In this document: positions 25,086 to 34,108 of the stretch, piece after piece | How the letters are laid out: each line of letters opens with the position of its first letter | How positions within the stretch are numbered: the stretch's first letter is position 1 | Source of the DNA: Blepharisma japonicum | Lineage: Eukaryota > Ciliophora > Heterotrichea > Heterotrichida > Blepharismidae | Reading direction: 5' to 3' | Assembly: GCA_949751835.1 (NCBI GenBank) | Contig: CATKHK010000097.1 | Coordinates: 89,536 to 153,535 of the forward strand | DNA length: 64,000 bases | Notes under the pieces: generated by a model | Told to the model about the DNA's origin: nothing | The model's input: only the letters and a program-made list of their open reading frames with translations | The model's database searches: none | Translations under genes and position numbers: made by a program

Positions 25086-26676
25086 TTACACAACGCTGAT
25101 ATCAGCTCTTTTTTCAGTCTCTTTTGTAATGGTTGTTTCGGAAACATAACCTCTCATGATCACTAAAAGAGTGTCAAATCCTGCCAGAGAAACGCCATAT
25201 CTTGTTATGTCTTTTATGATGCGGTTAAATGACCGTCGTTTTAGCTTCCCGCTCCTTGCTCTGAATATTTTGTCTAGATCTAGGTTTGATAATGATTTTG
25301 TTATAAAACTGATTTTATAACAAAGAGATATAGATCTTGCATTTGAGTCCTGAATAAAAAATTACGGTGACTGATAATGATAAATTTATAGCTCCAGGCT
25401 CACAGTGGTTTATTGCAAACTCTATGAGGCACCGGATAAGGAGAGAGTGTTTTTCAGAATCCCCAAGGATATAGGGAGGCAGGCTTGGGGATTTTGAGAG
25501 CTCGACAAATGAATTATGTTTGTCATTCCTTAAAGATAGCCCCTAAATCGCTATTACTTCAATAATGTCTTTTACTTCTTTTTCTGGAGAAAAATTTTCG
25601 CTTGAAAATTCGAATTTCCCATAAAATTGAGACTGCAGCACAAAAACCGACTGAAATCGGTATAGAACGTCTTTAGAAAACGCCAAAAGTTCTTTACAAG
25701 GCGATTGAGATTGGTAGCAAAATTTTTTAAGCTCGAAATTTAGAACATCTAACTTCGATCCAAAATCCTTATACAGCGAAGTTAAAAGTTTCCTTTGTTT
25801 GAAAAACTCTGAAATATCAGAAATACAAATAACAATGCATTCATCGTTATTTCACCTCAGCAATGAGGAAAATAATTGCAGTCCTTCTACATCATTTTCA
25901 TTTATAATCGAAATTTCTTCAAGTGTCAAGTCTTTTTTGTAAGTTTTTTGCAGAAAAGATTTGATTTTATACTGGTTGTCTTCGTCAAATAATTTCTCAA
26001 ATGGCTTTCCCTTAAGATCATTACTTGACAAAATTACTGACGCTTGTTTATTGTGATCCAAAACTTTTCAATTTTTCCCTAGAAAAACGATCCCACAAGG
26101 GAAGTTTTCAAGGAGTGCTTTTAAATCTTCCTGAAATTTGTCATCGTCTGAAATCTTGTAATAAAATCCTCTTAATGCATTTTCTATATGTAATGCAAAG
26201 AAAAAAAAAGTGACGCAAGCGATGACGATCCCTATAACGTCAAACTCAAAGCACAGTAATAATATCAATAATTTCAAAAGAAAAGTGAGGATCCACTTAT
26301 ATGGTTCACGAGCTGATAAAAAAACTAAATTAAAATTACCAACAACTAAGCATGGGACGAAATAGAGACAGCTGCTTAATATATTTGGTTTGAATTGAAG
26401 CCAAAAGCTGGCAGTTAAATGGGGAACTTGAGTTAAAATTCATATCTTCGAAGAATAATTGCGTAGCAAATACACAAATATCGCGGAAGTTGTGTAATAA
26501 ATTGCAGCTGATAAATCAATATCTTCTTTAAGAGCAAGTGCAAAGAAAATCGGAATATTAAGCAAAATAATTGTATAGGTTCATGGAATCAGTTGCTCAT
26601 TCAATTTATTTTCGTAGTCTTTGAATTTTAGATTGTTTTGTAAGAACTGAAAAGAGATGTCTAGGAATTTATCCAT
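25086..26676 (-). CDS. histidine-kinase-like membrane protein lacking catalytic residues (two tiny introns)
   Basis: The coding sequence is join(25086..25349, 25366..25542, 25558..26676) on the minus strand: 519 aa and an exact multiple of three after removing a 16-nt and a 15-nt intron. Residues 1-190 hold several membrane helices. A PAS-like stretch (ENFPCGIVFLGKNWKVLDHN) follows, then a helical region where a dimerisation domain would be, but with no H-box His. The C-terminal half has the outline of a HATPase domain (LIRCLIEFAINHCEPG; DITRYGVSLAGFDTLLVIM), yet the Asn of the N-box and the G1 and G2 glycines are gone. It is best read as a pseudo-histidine kinase related to the gene at 506-2629, possibly a sensor or dimer partner. 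Confidence 0.75.
25350..25365 (-). other. 16-nt intron
   Basis: Minus-strand sequence GTAATTTTTTATTCAG. Without splicing, the frame hits TAA shortly after. Removing it restores a frame that runs 85 codons to a TAA and contains the degenerate HATPase C-terminus. Confidence 0.8.
25543..25557 (-). other. 15-nt intron
   Basis: Minus-strand sequence GTAATAGCGATTTAG, containing an in-frame TAG that would otherwise end the protein. Length and GTA..TAG ends fit the 15-nt introns known from heterotrich ciliates. Confidence 0.8.
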
Positions 26677-27737
26677 TTATTATTAGAAAACAATTAAATA
26701 AATGTCTGGCTCAGATTTTAATTTAATTATCTCGCAAAATATTGAAAAATGAAGAATAAGAGGCTAGGAAAGTTTTATTTAAAAATTTAAACATAGTGGT
26801 CTAAATTGTGATTAAATGAGATTAGAATGTCATTGAGTATTTACTGCCCTATTTTAATAGCCTCATATGCAAATGATCAGTAAAAACTGACAGGAAGAGC
26901 ACTCTTATGGTCTTGTGTAAAACAATCTAAATATTGAGGGGTAGGCTGCTATTGATTTTGGATTACGAGAATCTGAAGAATTTTGTGTTTATTACTGAAT
27001 TGGTTTTATTATGTATTTACATATTTTAGCATATTTATTTTTGAATATTATAACAGAATTATTTATGAGAGCTGATATAATAGAGAAAGGAATGAATTAG
27101 GCATTATTAAGTGTATTTCATTTGTTATGCCATCCATTTTTTCAAATTAATTTTTGAACCCATTGAGAAGAAATTTAGGGTCTAAAACACAATCTTATTA
27201 TTGTTTTTGAATTTTAAACCCATTTGAGTATTAACTTAAATTCATTCAATTTAATAATGCAGGAGCCAAATTCGTCTAATTTAAACAGAATTTTTTAAAA
27301 GAGAGTAAAATTTAGAAACTTTTACAATTTGAATCTAGTATGCTATGAAGATTGCAATTGAAATTAAAAATACTTTGATAACTAATATTCATTTTTTAAT
27401 CTAATTAAGAAGTGTTTTTTACCTTCTCCAGCAATTATTTTAAGTTGCTCTAAGAAGAGATTTTTAGAATGATTGGATTGAATATCTATATTGAGTCCTA
27501 AGAGATATTTGTTAAAATAAATTACTACTTAAACTCGTTTTTGCATTAATAGTGCGATGCTACTTAGCAGGCTTTATAATTATTAACCTGTTTTCATTGA
27601 AAAATATAAAGATACCCCTAAAAAATCCTTTATTCGTCAATAATAAAACCAGCTATTGAATGATTCTAACTCACATGTGAGTTTTATATTTTTAAGGATA
27701 TCCATAATATAAAATTAAGATTCAATTAAGTTAATTA
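26677..27737. other. intergenic, no gene seen
   Basis: About 1.06 kb of AT-rich sequence between the pseudo-histidine kinase (5' side) and the first carbonic anhydrase (3' side). No coding frame, repeat or RNA gene could be supported. Confidence 0.55.
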
Positions 27738-28625
27738 TTATTCGAAATGAATAATTGACCTGTCATTCAAAGGTTGGGCTTCTCTATAGTTTCCTTTTCC
27801 TCCAGCAAAGCTATGGTTTCCACTCCAATGCCGTGTGAAAAATTCCAGCTGTTCACTATTGATTGAGTTCAGATGAGGATTCAAAAACCAAAGTACAGGC
27901 TCAAACAAAGGAGGAGTAGTCAATGACCCTTCATAGAAATACAAGCATTTCATCTTCGGGATCATCAAATTCATATCAATAGAAGTAGGTTCTGCTTCAC
28001 TTCTTATCACATTTTCCAAAAATGGGTTCGCCCTGCCGTCATTTCTGAAGAAAAATCCAAATACAAGGAGATTTTAAGGGTTTGACCTTTCTTTATGCAC
28101 AACGTGCATTTCTAGGTCATATCTCTGCCCATATAACAAGTGTTCGCTGCTTGCATGGAAGTGAAACTGCGCAATGTCGAAAGTACGAGGGTTTTCTTCA
28201 AAGAGCGAATTCACTAGAAGGCTGCCAAAGTTGCCTCTTACAATAAAGGTTCTTGGGTTGAACTCTCCTTTGGCTGTATGTGGAGCATAATTGATGTTGA
28301 GAGGAAAATACCAACGGTTCTTTAAGATGTCGGAGGCGTTAATCACTGCATGTGGGTCAATATTAATTGGAGATTGATGAGGACCGCAAGGCCATTCGTG
28401 TGCCCATTCAGCTTCTTTATGCTCGCCATATTCCCATTCATCCTCTTCGGGGAATTTCCCACTTTGAGTTTGGTGATGACCCAGTAACGTCAGAAGTCTT
28501 AAAACATTGTTGGCTTTGGATTCATTGGTAAGTTTTGCATGGTCCAATTTTTGCCTAAGGGCTTCATTAATTTCTACGTGTGCTGCTTCACGTCCGTGGG
28601 CTGTATGATGGTGCTCGTGCTCCAT
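27738..28625 (-). pseudogene. alpha-carbonic anhydrase 1 with in-frame TAA
   Basis: A 295-codon frame parallel to the neighbouring intact carbonic anhydrase, interrupted by a single TAA at 28074-28076. It aligns gaplessly with the neighbour across the stop (HKERSN-P-stop-NLLVFGFFFRNDG against HKERSNTNNIAVLGFVFKDDG), so this is a point nonsense change, not a boundary. QSPINIDP, the zinc histidines in AQFHFHASSEH and EMHVVH, and GSLTTPP are all present. No GT..AG intron of 15-16 nt covers the stop. The N-terminus is His-rich (MEHEHHHTAHGR). Options are a fresh pseudogene, an assembly or base error, or readthrough; TAA is a normal stop elsewhere here. Confidence 0.8.
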
Positions 28626-29061
28626 GATTGATTATAAACCAATCCTAATATGGCTGATTAAGTTCTCAGAAATAAAAGAAGCCTTTTAAGTTTGCGAAAT
28701 AGCCTTGGAATTATGAGAACGTTTTGGAATAAAGGAGATAAAGTTTGAATAGCCAATAAAATAGCAAATAAACTATAAAATTGTGATAGGTTGAGGAGTA
28801 GAAGAAAATGTTTGGGAAATTATAAATTTCATTTGTGTAAAAAGAGTTTCCAAAATAGGTGTTTATATATAAGTTTAACTGTAGTTATCTTCAATTGCTG
28901 CTAAATGCTATAATTTCAAGAGCATAATGCTTAGAGAGAAAAAGGAAATTTGTTGAAATATTAAATTTGACTTAGTGATTTAATAACCGTTTTGAGTTCG
29001 AAAACCAAAATGCCAAATGATTTTAACAGTATAAGAGCAGCTAATGTCTCTCTTACTTAAT
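28626..29061. other. intergenic, no gene seen
   Basis: About 436 bp between the two carbonic anhydrase genes, presumably the 5' flank of carbonic anhydrase 1 and the 3' flank of carbonic anhydrase 2. AT-rich with no recognised element. Confidence 0.55.
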
Positions 29062-29952
29062 TTATTCAAAATAAATAACTGACCTCCCATTTGGTGGCTG
29101 GAGCTCCCTATAATTTCCTTTTCCTCCTGCAAAGCCAGGATTCATCCCCCACTGTCTTGCAAAAAATTCCAACTGTTCTCTATTCACCGAAAGAACATGT
29201 CCTACAACAAACCAAAGTACAGTTTCAAACGCAGGTGGCGTTGTTAGTGATCCTTCATAATAAAACACTCCTGACTTCTGTGGAATTAATAAATTCATAT
29301 CAATATAAGTTGGTTCCAAAGAGCTTCTTATCACCTGATCAATAAACGGGTTTCTGACACCATCATCTTTAAACACAAATCCAAGGACAGCGATATTATT
29401 AGTATTGCTCCTTTCTTTATGGACTACATGCATCTCTAAATCATATCTCCGACCGTTCAGTAAATGTTCAGAAGGTGCATGAAAGTGAAACTGAGCCTCA
29501 TCAAAAACTCTTGATTGGTCCTGATGGATAAAAGTGTTAACTGCTAAATTCCCTAAATTCCCTTGGACTATGAAAGTCTTAGAATTAAAGGTCCCTTTTA
29601 GAGAAGTTGGGTGATAGTGAAGTCTAATTGGGAAATAAGGTCGATGCAAAAACTCTGCACTTTTAAAGGTGATGTCAGGGTCAATGTTGATAGGAGATTG
29701 GAAGTAGCCGATTTGGCAGATCCGACACCATTCAGCTTCGTGGTAAGCTCCATACTCCCATTCATCTTCTTCAGGCCAACGCCCAGTCTGAGTTTGGTGA
29801 AAATCCAGCGCTTTTAGAGGCTTTATTACTGCTTCAAGCTGATTTGGGTTCATAAAACTATTAGGTTTAATTTTTGCTTCAACTGCCAATCTATGCTGGT
29901 CAGTATCACTATAATTATAGCTTGGATATTGAATATATTGACCTTGATCCAT
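29062..29952 (-). CDS. alpha-carbonic anhydrase 2 (carbonate dehydratase)
   Basis: A 296-aa alpha-class carbonic anhydrase, which interconverts CO2 and bicarbonate. Zinc ligands are His156 and His158 in AQFHFHAPSEH and His175 in EMHVVH. The family motif QSPINIDP is at about 85-92 and the active-site Thr loop is GSLTTPP (234-240). The N-terminus has about 75 extra residues, acidic and aromatic (WPEEDEWEYG), with no signal peptide, so a cytosolic location is likely. It is a tandem paralog of the broken copy at 27738-28625 and shares the EEDEWEYG region with it. No internal TGA occurs; Trp is encoded by TGG here. Confidence 0.95.
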   Translation of the reverse strand: MDQGQYIQYPSYNYSDTDQHRLAVEAKIKPNSFMNPNQLEAVIKPLKALDFHQTQTGRWPEEDEWEYGAYHEAEWCRICQIGYFQSPINIDPDITFKSAEFLHRPYFPIRLHYHPTSLKGTFNSKTFIVQGNLGNLAVNTFIHQDQSRVFDEAQFHFHAPSEHLLNGRRYDLEMHVVHKERSNTNNIAVLGFVFKDDGVRNPFIDQVIRSSLEPTYIDMNLLIPQKSGVFYYEGSLTTPPAFETVLWFVVGHVLSVNREQLEFFARQWGMNPGFAGGKGNYRELQPPNGRSVIYFE

Positions 29953-30066
29953 TTATAATTTTATCTTACCAAAATAAATTTCCATTTATTCGACAACCTA
30001 ATTTCCTCTATTTCGTTATATTTTATGATAATTTCAGTGATTATTCTATTTAATTATTCTATCCAA

Positions 30067-31440
30067 TTAATTTATAAAACTTCCAACCCATTCTGAGCTT
30101 CGTGGTAGCTCCTCCCTTGTTATGATGTGAAACTCATCTGCAAAAGCTAAGGGATCTCTGGCTTCTAATTTGTTTATTAAGTCCATTCTTTCCATACATA
30201 CAAAAATACTATTCAAAAAGTTGTACAAGTGTTCGGCATCTGGATTTAATGAAAGAGCGCAGAGATAGTACCTTGCAGCGTTGCTGTAGTCTTTAGAATT
30301 TGCATAAGAAATACCTATGTTAGTTCATGTCCTCACATAGTCAGGCCTTATCTCTAGTGCTTTATAATAGCATTGTAGAGCTTCTTCCCATTTTCCTTGC
30401 TTTGCTATTGAGGCTCCTAAGCGATTTCATAATGCAGCATCATCAGGCCTCAGCAGCAAAGCGTCATGGAAAGAATGCTCTGCATCTACTAACTCACCAT
30501 CTAAAAATCGAAGCACTCCTAAAGCTTGGAACAAATCTGGATCTGTTGGATTTTTACCAATTGCATTTAAAAATGCAGCTTTAATCCCATCTTTTGTAGG
30601 CGAAAAAGGTAATTGAATGCTGCAGTAATCAGGGTGATTTTCAAGCCAAGCTTTCATATATCCTAAAGCTTCATCTTCCTCATACTCATTTGTGCAGCTT
30701 ATGCCTAGACTCATAAGTAAATCTAAATTATAAGGGTCTATTGCGATGCCTCTTTTCATTGCTGCTATTGCACGAGCATCTTCATCATTTTGAGCATGCA
30801 GCTTCCCTAGCATAGCCCAGGCTTCAGAATTTTCAGGATTTCTATGAAGTTCTGCCTCTAACATTAAAATTGCTTCAGGGGTTTGCCCAGTTTTTATTTT
30901 TTCTAATGCAGATTCAAAAGGACTGTTCTCCTCTAAAAAGGGATTTTCTTCGTCAAATGCATAGTCCGATGACTTCTTTTCCCAAGCTTTTCCTCATCTT
31001 GCCAGCATTTCTTGATATTCTGGGTTTGCCATATCCCATAAAGTCTCGAATTTTTCTTCTTCTTCAGCTGTGAGTCCTTCTCATACTTTTTCTAGTTCTC
31101 CTTTTTCTTCTTCTTTTCCCATATTTCATACTTCTTCAAGACCTTCTTCAGCCTTATTTTCCCATGCAGCTTGCATTTGTCCTTCTATTTCAGCTTGATA
31201 ATTAGAAGCTTGCTGCATATGTCACTGTGCTTCTAACTCAGCTTGGTGAGGATCCATTATCTCTGCGCCTTCTCATACGTCTTCGAAGTGATCATGCAAA
31301 TCGACATTGAATTGTGAATCTATTGTGTTCATTTGTCCAGCAATCATTAGGTTTTCCATTGCTTTCATTAGCGGATTTTGGATCATTTGGCCATCTGCTG
31401 AGCATGCTGCATTTCCGAATAAGTTGCTGGGTAAGTCCAT
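30067..31440 (-). CDS. PEX5: PEX5, peroxisomal targeting signal 1 receptor
   Basis: A 457-aa frame with TGA=Trp. The N-terminus (NAACSADGQMIQNPLMKAME) matches the PEX5 start: a conserved Cys (Cys13, the monoubiquitination site in yeast and animals) followed by NPLMK. The middle is an acidic, disordered region with about eight spaced Trp residues (W-E-G-A, W-D-M-A, W-E-K-K), the expected place of WxxxF/Y motifs for PEX14/PEX13 binding, although the aromatic partner is mostly absent. The C-terminal half is TPR repeats (ENSEAWAMLGKLHAQN; PDLFQALGVLRFLDG) forming the PTS1-binding domain. The protein cycles between cytosol and peroxisome. It is shorter than human PEX5 (about 600 aa) because of the N-terminal half. 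Confidence 0.92.
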
Positions 31441-31535
31441 TTATAAATTTGTAAAGAAATCAGGGTGGTTTTCTTTATAATAAAATGCGACTCTTAAATT
31501 TAATACAAAGGATAGACTTATTAATAAACATTTTA

Positions 31536-33884
31536 TTATTGCTTCAGTTTCATTAATTTTGCTGAAAGTTGAGATGCTAAATCGTCGGATTTACTTCTAT
31601 CCTTTTTTACTATATATCGATGAGCGATATCTACACTGCTCAATAGTCGTGGAACAGAACAAGTCATATCTGATCCTCTTGGAAACGATAAATCACTTCC
31701 AAAATCTCCAACAATGCCTTGTCCCCATCCATATGCTTTGCCACTTTTTGCTAGGCAAATCATGTGGCTCTCTCCACATTGAATGTCAATTATCATTTCA
31801 TTTCCCAAGCCGCTAATTAAAGTCGGAAAAGAGGCTCCTTTTACATTGATCCCTAAGCCAAGCTGTCCTTGCTCTCCATTACCCCATACATAAATTTCTC
31901 CAGACTCTGTTAAACAAGCTGAAAAAATAGAGCCAGCGGAAACTTTAATTGGCTTTTTATTAGGAATTTTCAGCTCTTTTATGGCTGTTGTCATAACTCC
32001 TTCCTTTAAGTCTGAGGCTGAAATTCCTAATTGTCCATCCTCAGCCCAGCCGAAGACATTTAGCTTCCCATTATTATCAAGCACCAACGTGTGAGCCTGA
32101 CCACACGCAATCCCTTTGCACTTTTTTAACTCTCTGATTTTCATAGGAATAAGTGCGACATGCCCAATCTCATCTTTTGCCATCCGGGATAGGCTGATAC
32201 CAAGCTGATGTACATCATTTCGGCCCCATACCCAAACTTGGCCATTTTCAGAAAGGGCGACATTGTGATAGCCTCCACACTCGAGATAAGAAATATTTTC
32301 TTGGAATAAAGTGTTTATTAATGTAGGAGTTGTGTATGAGTTTGTGTCTCCATGTCCTAAGCAGCCTGAAGAGCCATATCCCCATGTAAAAACTTTTCCA
32401 TCTCTTGTGACTGCTGCACAGTGTTCAAAGCCACAAGAAATCCATTTAACAGGGTTATGGCCAAATTCCCTCAGAATCTTTGCAGAAAATAAAGAATTTA
32501 GAAGTGAATTTTGGTCTTCTAGGTTGATTAAAACTCGACTTTTTCCTTCATAGTTAGAAAATTCCAATGTTGGGACTGTTGAAAACCCACAAGCAGCTAC
32601 AGAGAATTGTATTGAGAGTACAGTGAGTTCTTTATTGTTTTTCCTAGTATCAGATCCAGGGTCTACACTTTCTTCACAGATAACTAATTTTTGTAGGATT
32701 GGCGAATTCATGTCCTGATACTCAAAATCATTTCTTTTTTGCTGAAAAGTTGGCTCAGGATCCCAATCTTCAGATATATCTTTAGTATTAGTTGTCAATT
32801 TCGCTTTACTTGCAGTTTGTCCATTTAAAAATAGTCTATTTGCAGCACTAACTCTTATAGATCCTTCATCGCCTGGCGGGGGACTCGCATCACTTTCAGC
32901 AATCGAAAATCTTTCAATTTTCGCTTTTCTCAAAGCTTCAATTGACCTAAACAAAAACTCGCTATTTTCTCCATCTTCTTCAGGAAGCAATTCCGCGACA
33001 CAGCTTGGTGTGGTTTCATAATCCTCGTCTAGACTTTCAAAACTTTCTTTTCCTTCTTGAATTGCTATTGGCTTAATATTCCCATCAAATAAAATCTCGC
33101 TTGGCTCAATGCTGTCTTGGTTAAATAGGCTTTCTTCGCCTTGCATGCTGGCTCTTGCATCAAAAATTGGTCTACTGTCTCTAAAAGTTGTAGTATTTTC
33201 TTCGCTATCTTCATTGCTTCCTAATGAGCTTTCAGGAGTAATTGAATGCAAATGCATGTCGTTGTCTTGCTTACAAGCAAAGTTTCTTTGTAGCTGCATT
33301 ATAATTGCTTTTGAGTTGACTGAAATTTCTTGCTTATCGATTTCACTTAGGATTGCTGAAGATTCCATTGAGTTTTCCATTGTAAAAGAATCCTTTGCCA
33401 TCTCATCTACGAGGTTAAAAAGCTCGACTTCGCTCTGTAGAGAGGCCCGGGATAAGAGAGCCTGGGAATATGTACTGCCGTTGTTGATAGAATTTCTTGG
33501 GATTCCTATTGAGCTTTGGTCAGTTTCTAATGGATTTACAACATCTTGGGCGTTTCCGCGTCTAAAAGGACTTTTTTCATGAAGAAAGGTCAAGACTGAT
33601 TTTAAGCTGAGTAGGTCTGCAGATATAAAATCCTGACGATCCAGAATGGCTGTAAGGCTTCTTTCTTTTGATGAAGAAATTATTGGGAATTTGTATAGTG
33701 GGTCTACTGGAAATGATTGGAATTTAGAAGGAAGATTTGGGGAAACTAATAACCCGTTATATGTAGGAGAAGATTGAAGTAGGAGAGAAGAGAGAGAAAG
33801 GCAGGCATGCCGAGTGTAGTCTTCGATATGAGTGGGTTGGACAGATGATTTTTGGTTACGGTGAGCTGAATGTGATGGCTCCAT
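31536..33884 (-). CDS. RCC1-repeat protein with long disordered N-terminus
   Basis: 782 aa. Residues 1-420 are Ser/Glu-rich and low-complexity with no recognised domain. From about 440 there are five or so RCC1 repeats, recognised by CGFEHCAAVTRDGKVFTWGYG, CGGYHNVALSENGQVWVWG, CGQAHTLVL and WGNGEQGQLGLG, enough for one propeller. RCC1-fold proteins include Ran exchange factors and many regulatory scaffolds. The N-terminal extension argues against plain RCC1, so no exchange activity is assigned. It diverges from the helicase gene, with 224 bp between the two start codons that probably serve both. Confidence 0.87.
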   Translation of the reverse strand: MEPSHSAHRNQKSSVQPTHIEDYTRHACLSLSSLLLQSSPTYNGLLVSPNLPSKFQSFPVDPLYKFPIISSSKERSLTAILDRQDFISADLLSLKSVLTFLHEKSPFRRGNAQDVVNPLETDQSSIGIPRNSINNGSTYSQALLSRASLQSEVELFNLVDEMAKDSFTMENSMESSAILSEIDKQEISVNSKAIIMQLQRNFACKQDNDMHLHSITPESSLGSNEDSEENTTTFRDSRPIFDARASMQGEESLFNQDSIEPSEILFDGNIKPIAIQEGKESFESLDEDYETTPSCVAELLPEEDGENSEFLFRSIEALRKAKIERFSIAESDASPPPGDEGSIRVSAANRLFLNGQTASKAKLTTNTKDISEDWDPEPTFQQKRNDFEYQDMNSPILQKLVICEESVDPGSDTRKNNKELTVLSIQFSVAACGFSTVPTLEFSNYEGKSRVLINLEDQNSLLNSLFSAKILREFGHNPVKWISCGFEHCAAVTRDGKVFTWGYGSSGCLGHGDTNSYTTPTLINTLFQENISYLECGGYHNVALSENGQVWVWGRNDVHQLGISLSRMAKDEIGHVALIPMKIRELKKCKGIACGQAHTLVLDNNGKLNVFGWAEDGQLGISASDLKEGVMTTAIKELKIPNKKPIKVSAGSIFSACLTESGEIYVWGNGEQGQLGLGINVKGASFPTLISGLGNEMIIDIQCGESHMICLAKSGKAYGWGQGIVGDFGSDLSFPRGSDMTCSVPRLLSSVDIAHRYIVKKDRSKSDDLASQLSAKLMKLKQ

Positions 33885-34108
33885 TTAAAAAAGGTGATAA
33901 TATAGAAAATCATTTGCAAGTTTAAAAATGTTTTGAGAGGCAAAAGATTAAAAAATAATATTTTGCTGTTAATTCAAGGGAAAATTTTATAATAGATTAT
34001 AATAAAAATGATTTTCTGAGACATTGAAATCTAATATAATAAAAATTAGGAAGTATACTTTAAAAATAAAAGAGTAAATCTTATAATTTTTATTAGGATA
34101 ATTTGTAG

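Noticed and set aside
25315-25345. 13-nt GTTATAAAATCAG as the second intron of the histidine-kinase-like gene
   Set aside because: It also restores the frame, but 16-nt GTAATTTTTTATTCAG upstream does so with the expected length and GTA start.
28020-28073. GT..AG segment (GTATTTGGATTTTTCTTCAG) as an intron explaining the carbonic anhydrase break
   Set aside because: It is 20 nt, does not contain the TAA, and its codons align with the neighbour's protein.
33109-33582. 157-aa plus-strand frame inside the RCC1 gene
   Set aside because: Antisense shadow; the minus-strand frame is longer and carries recognisable repeats downstream.
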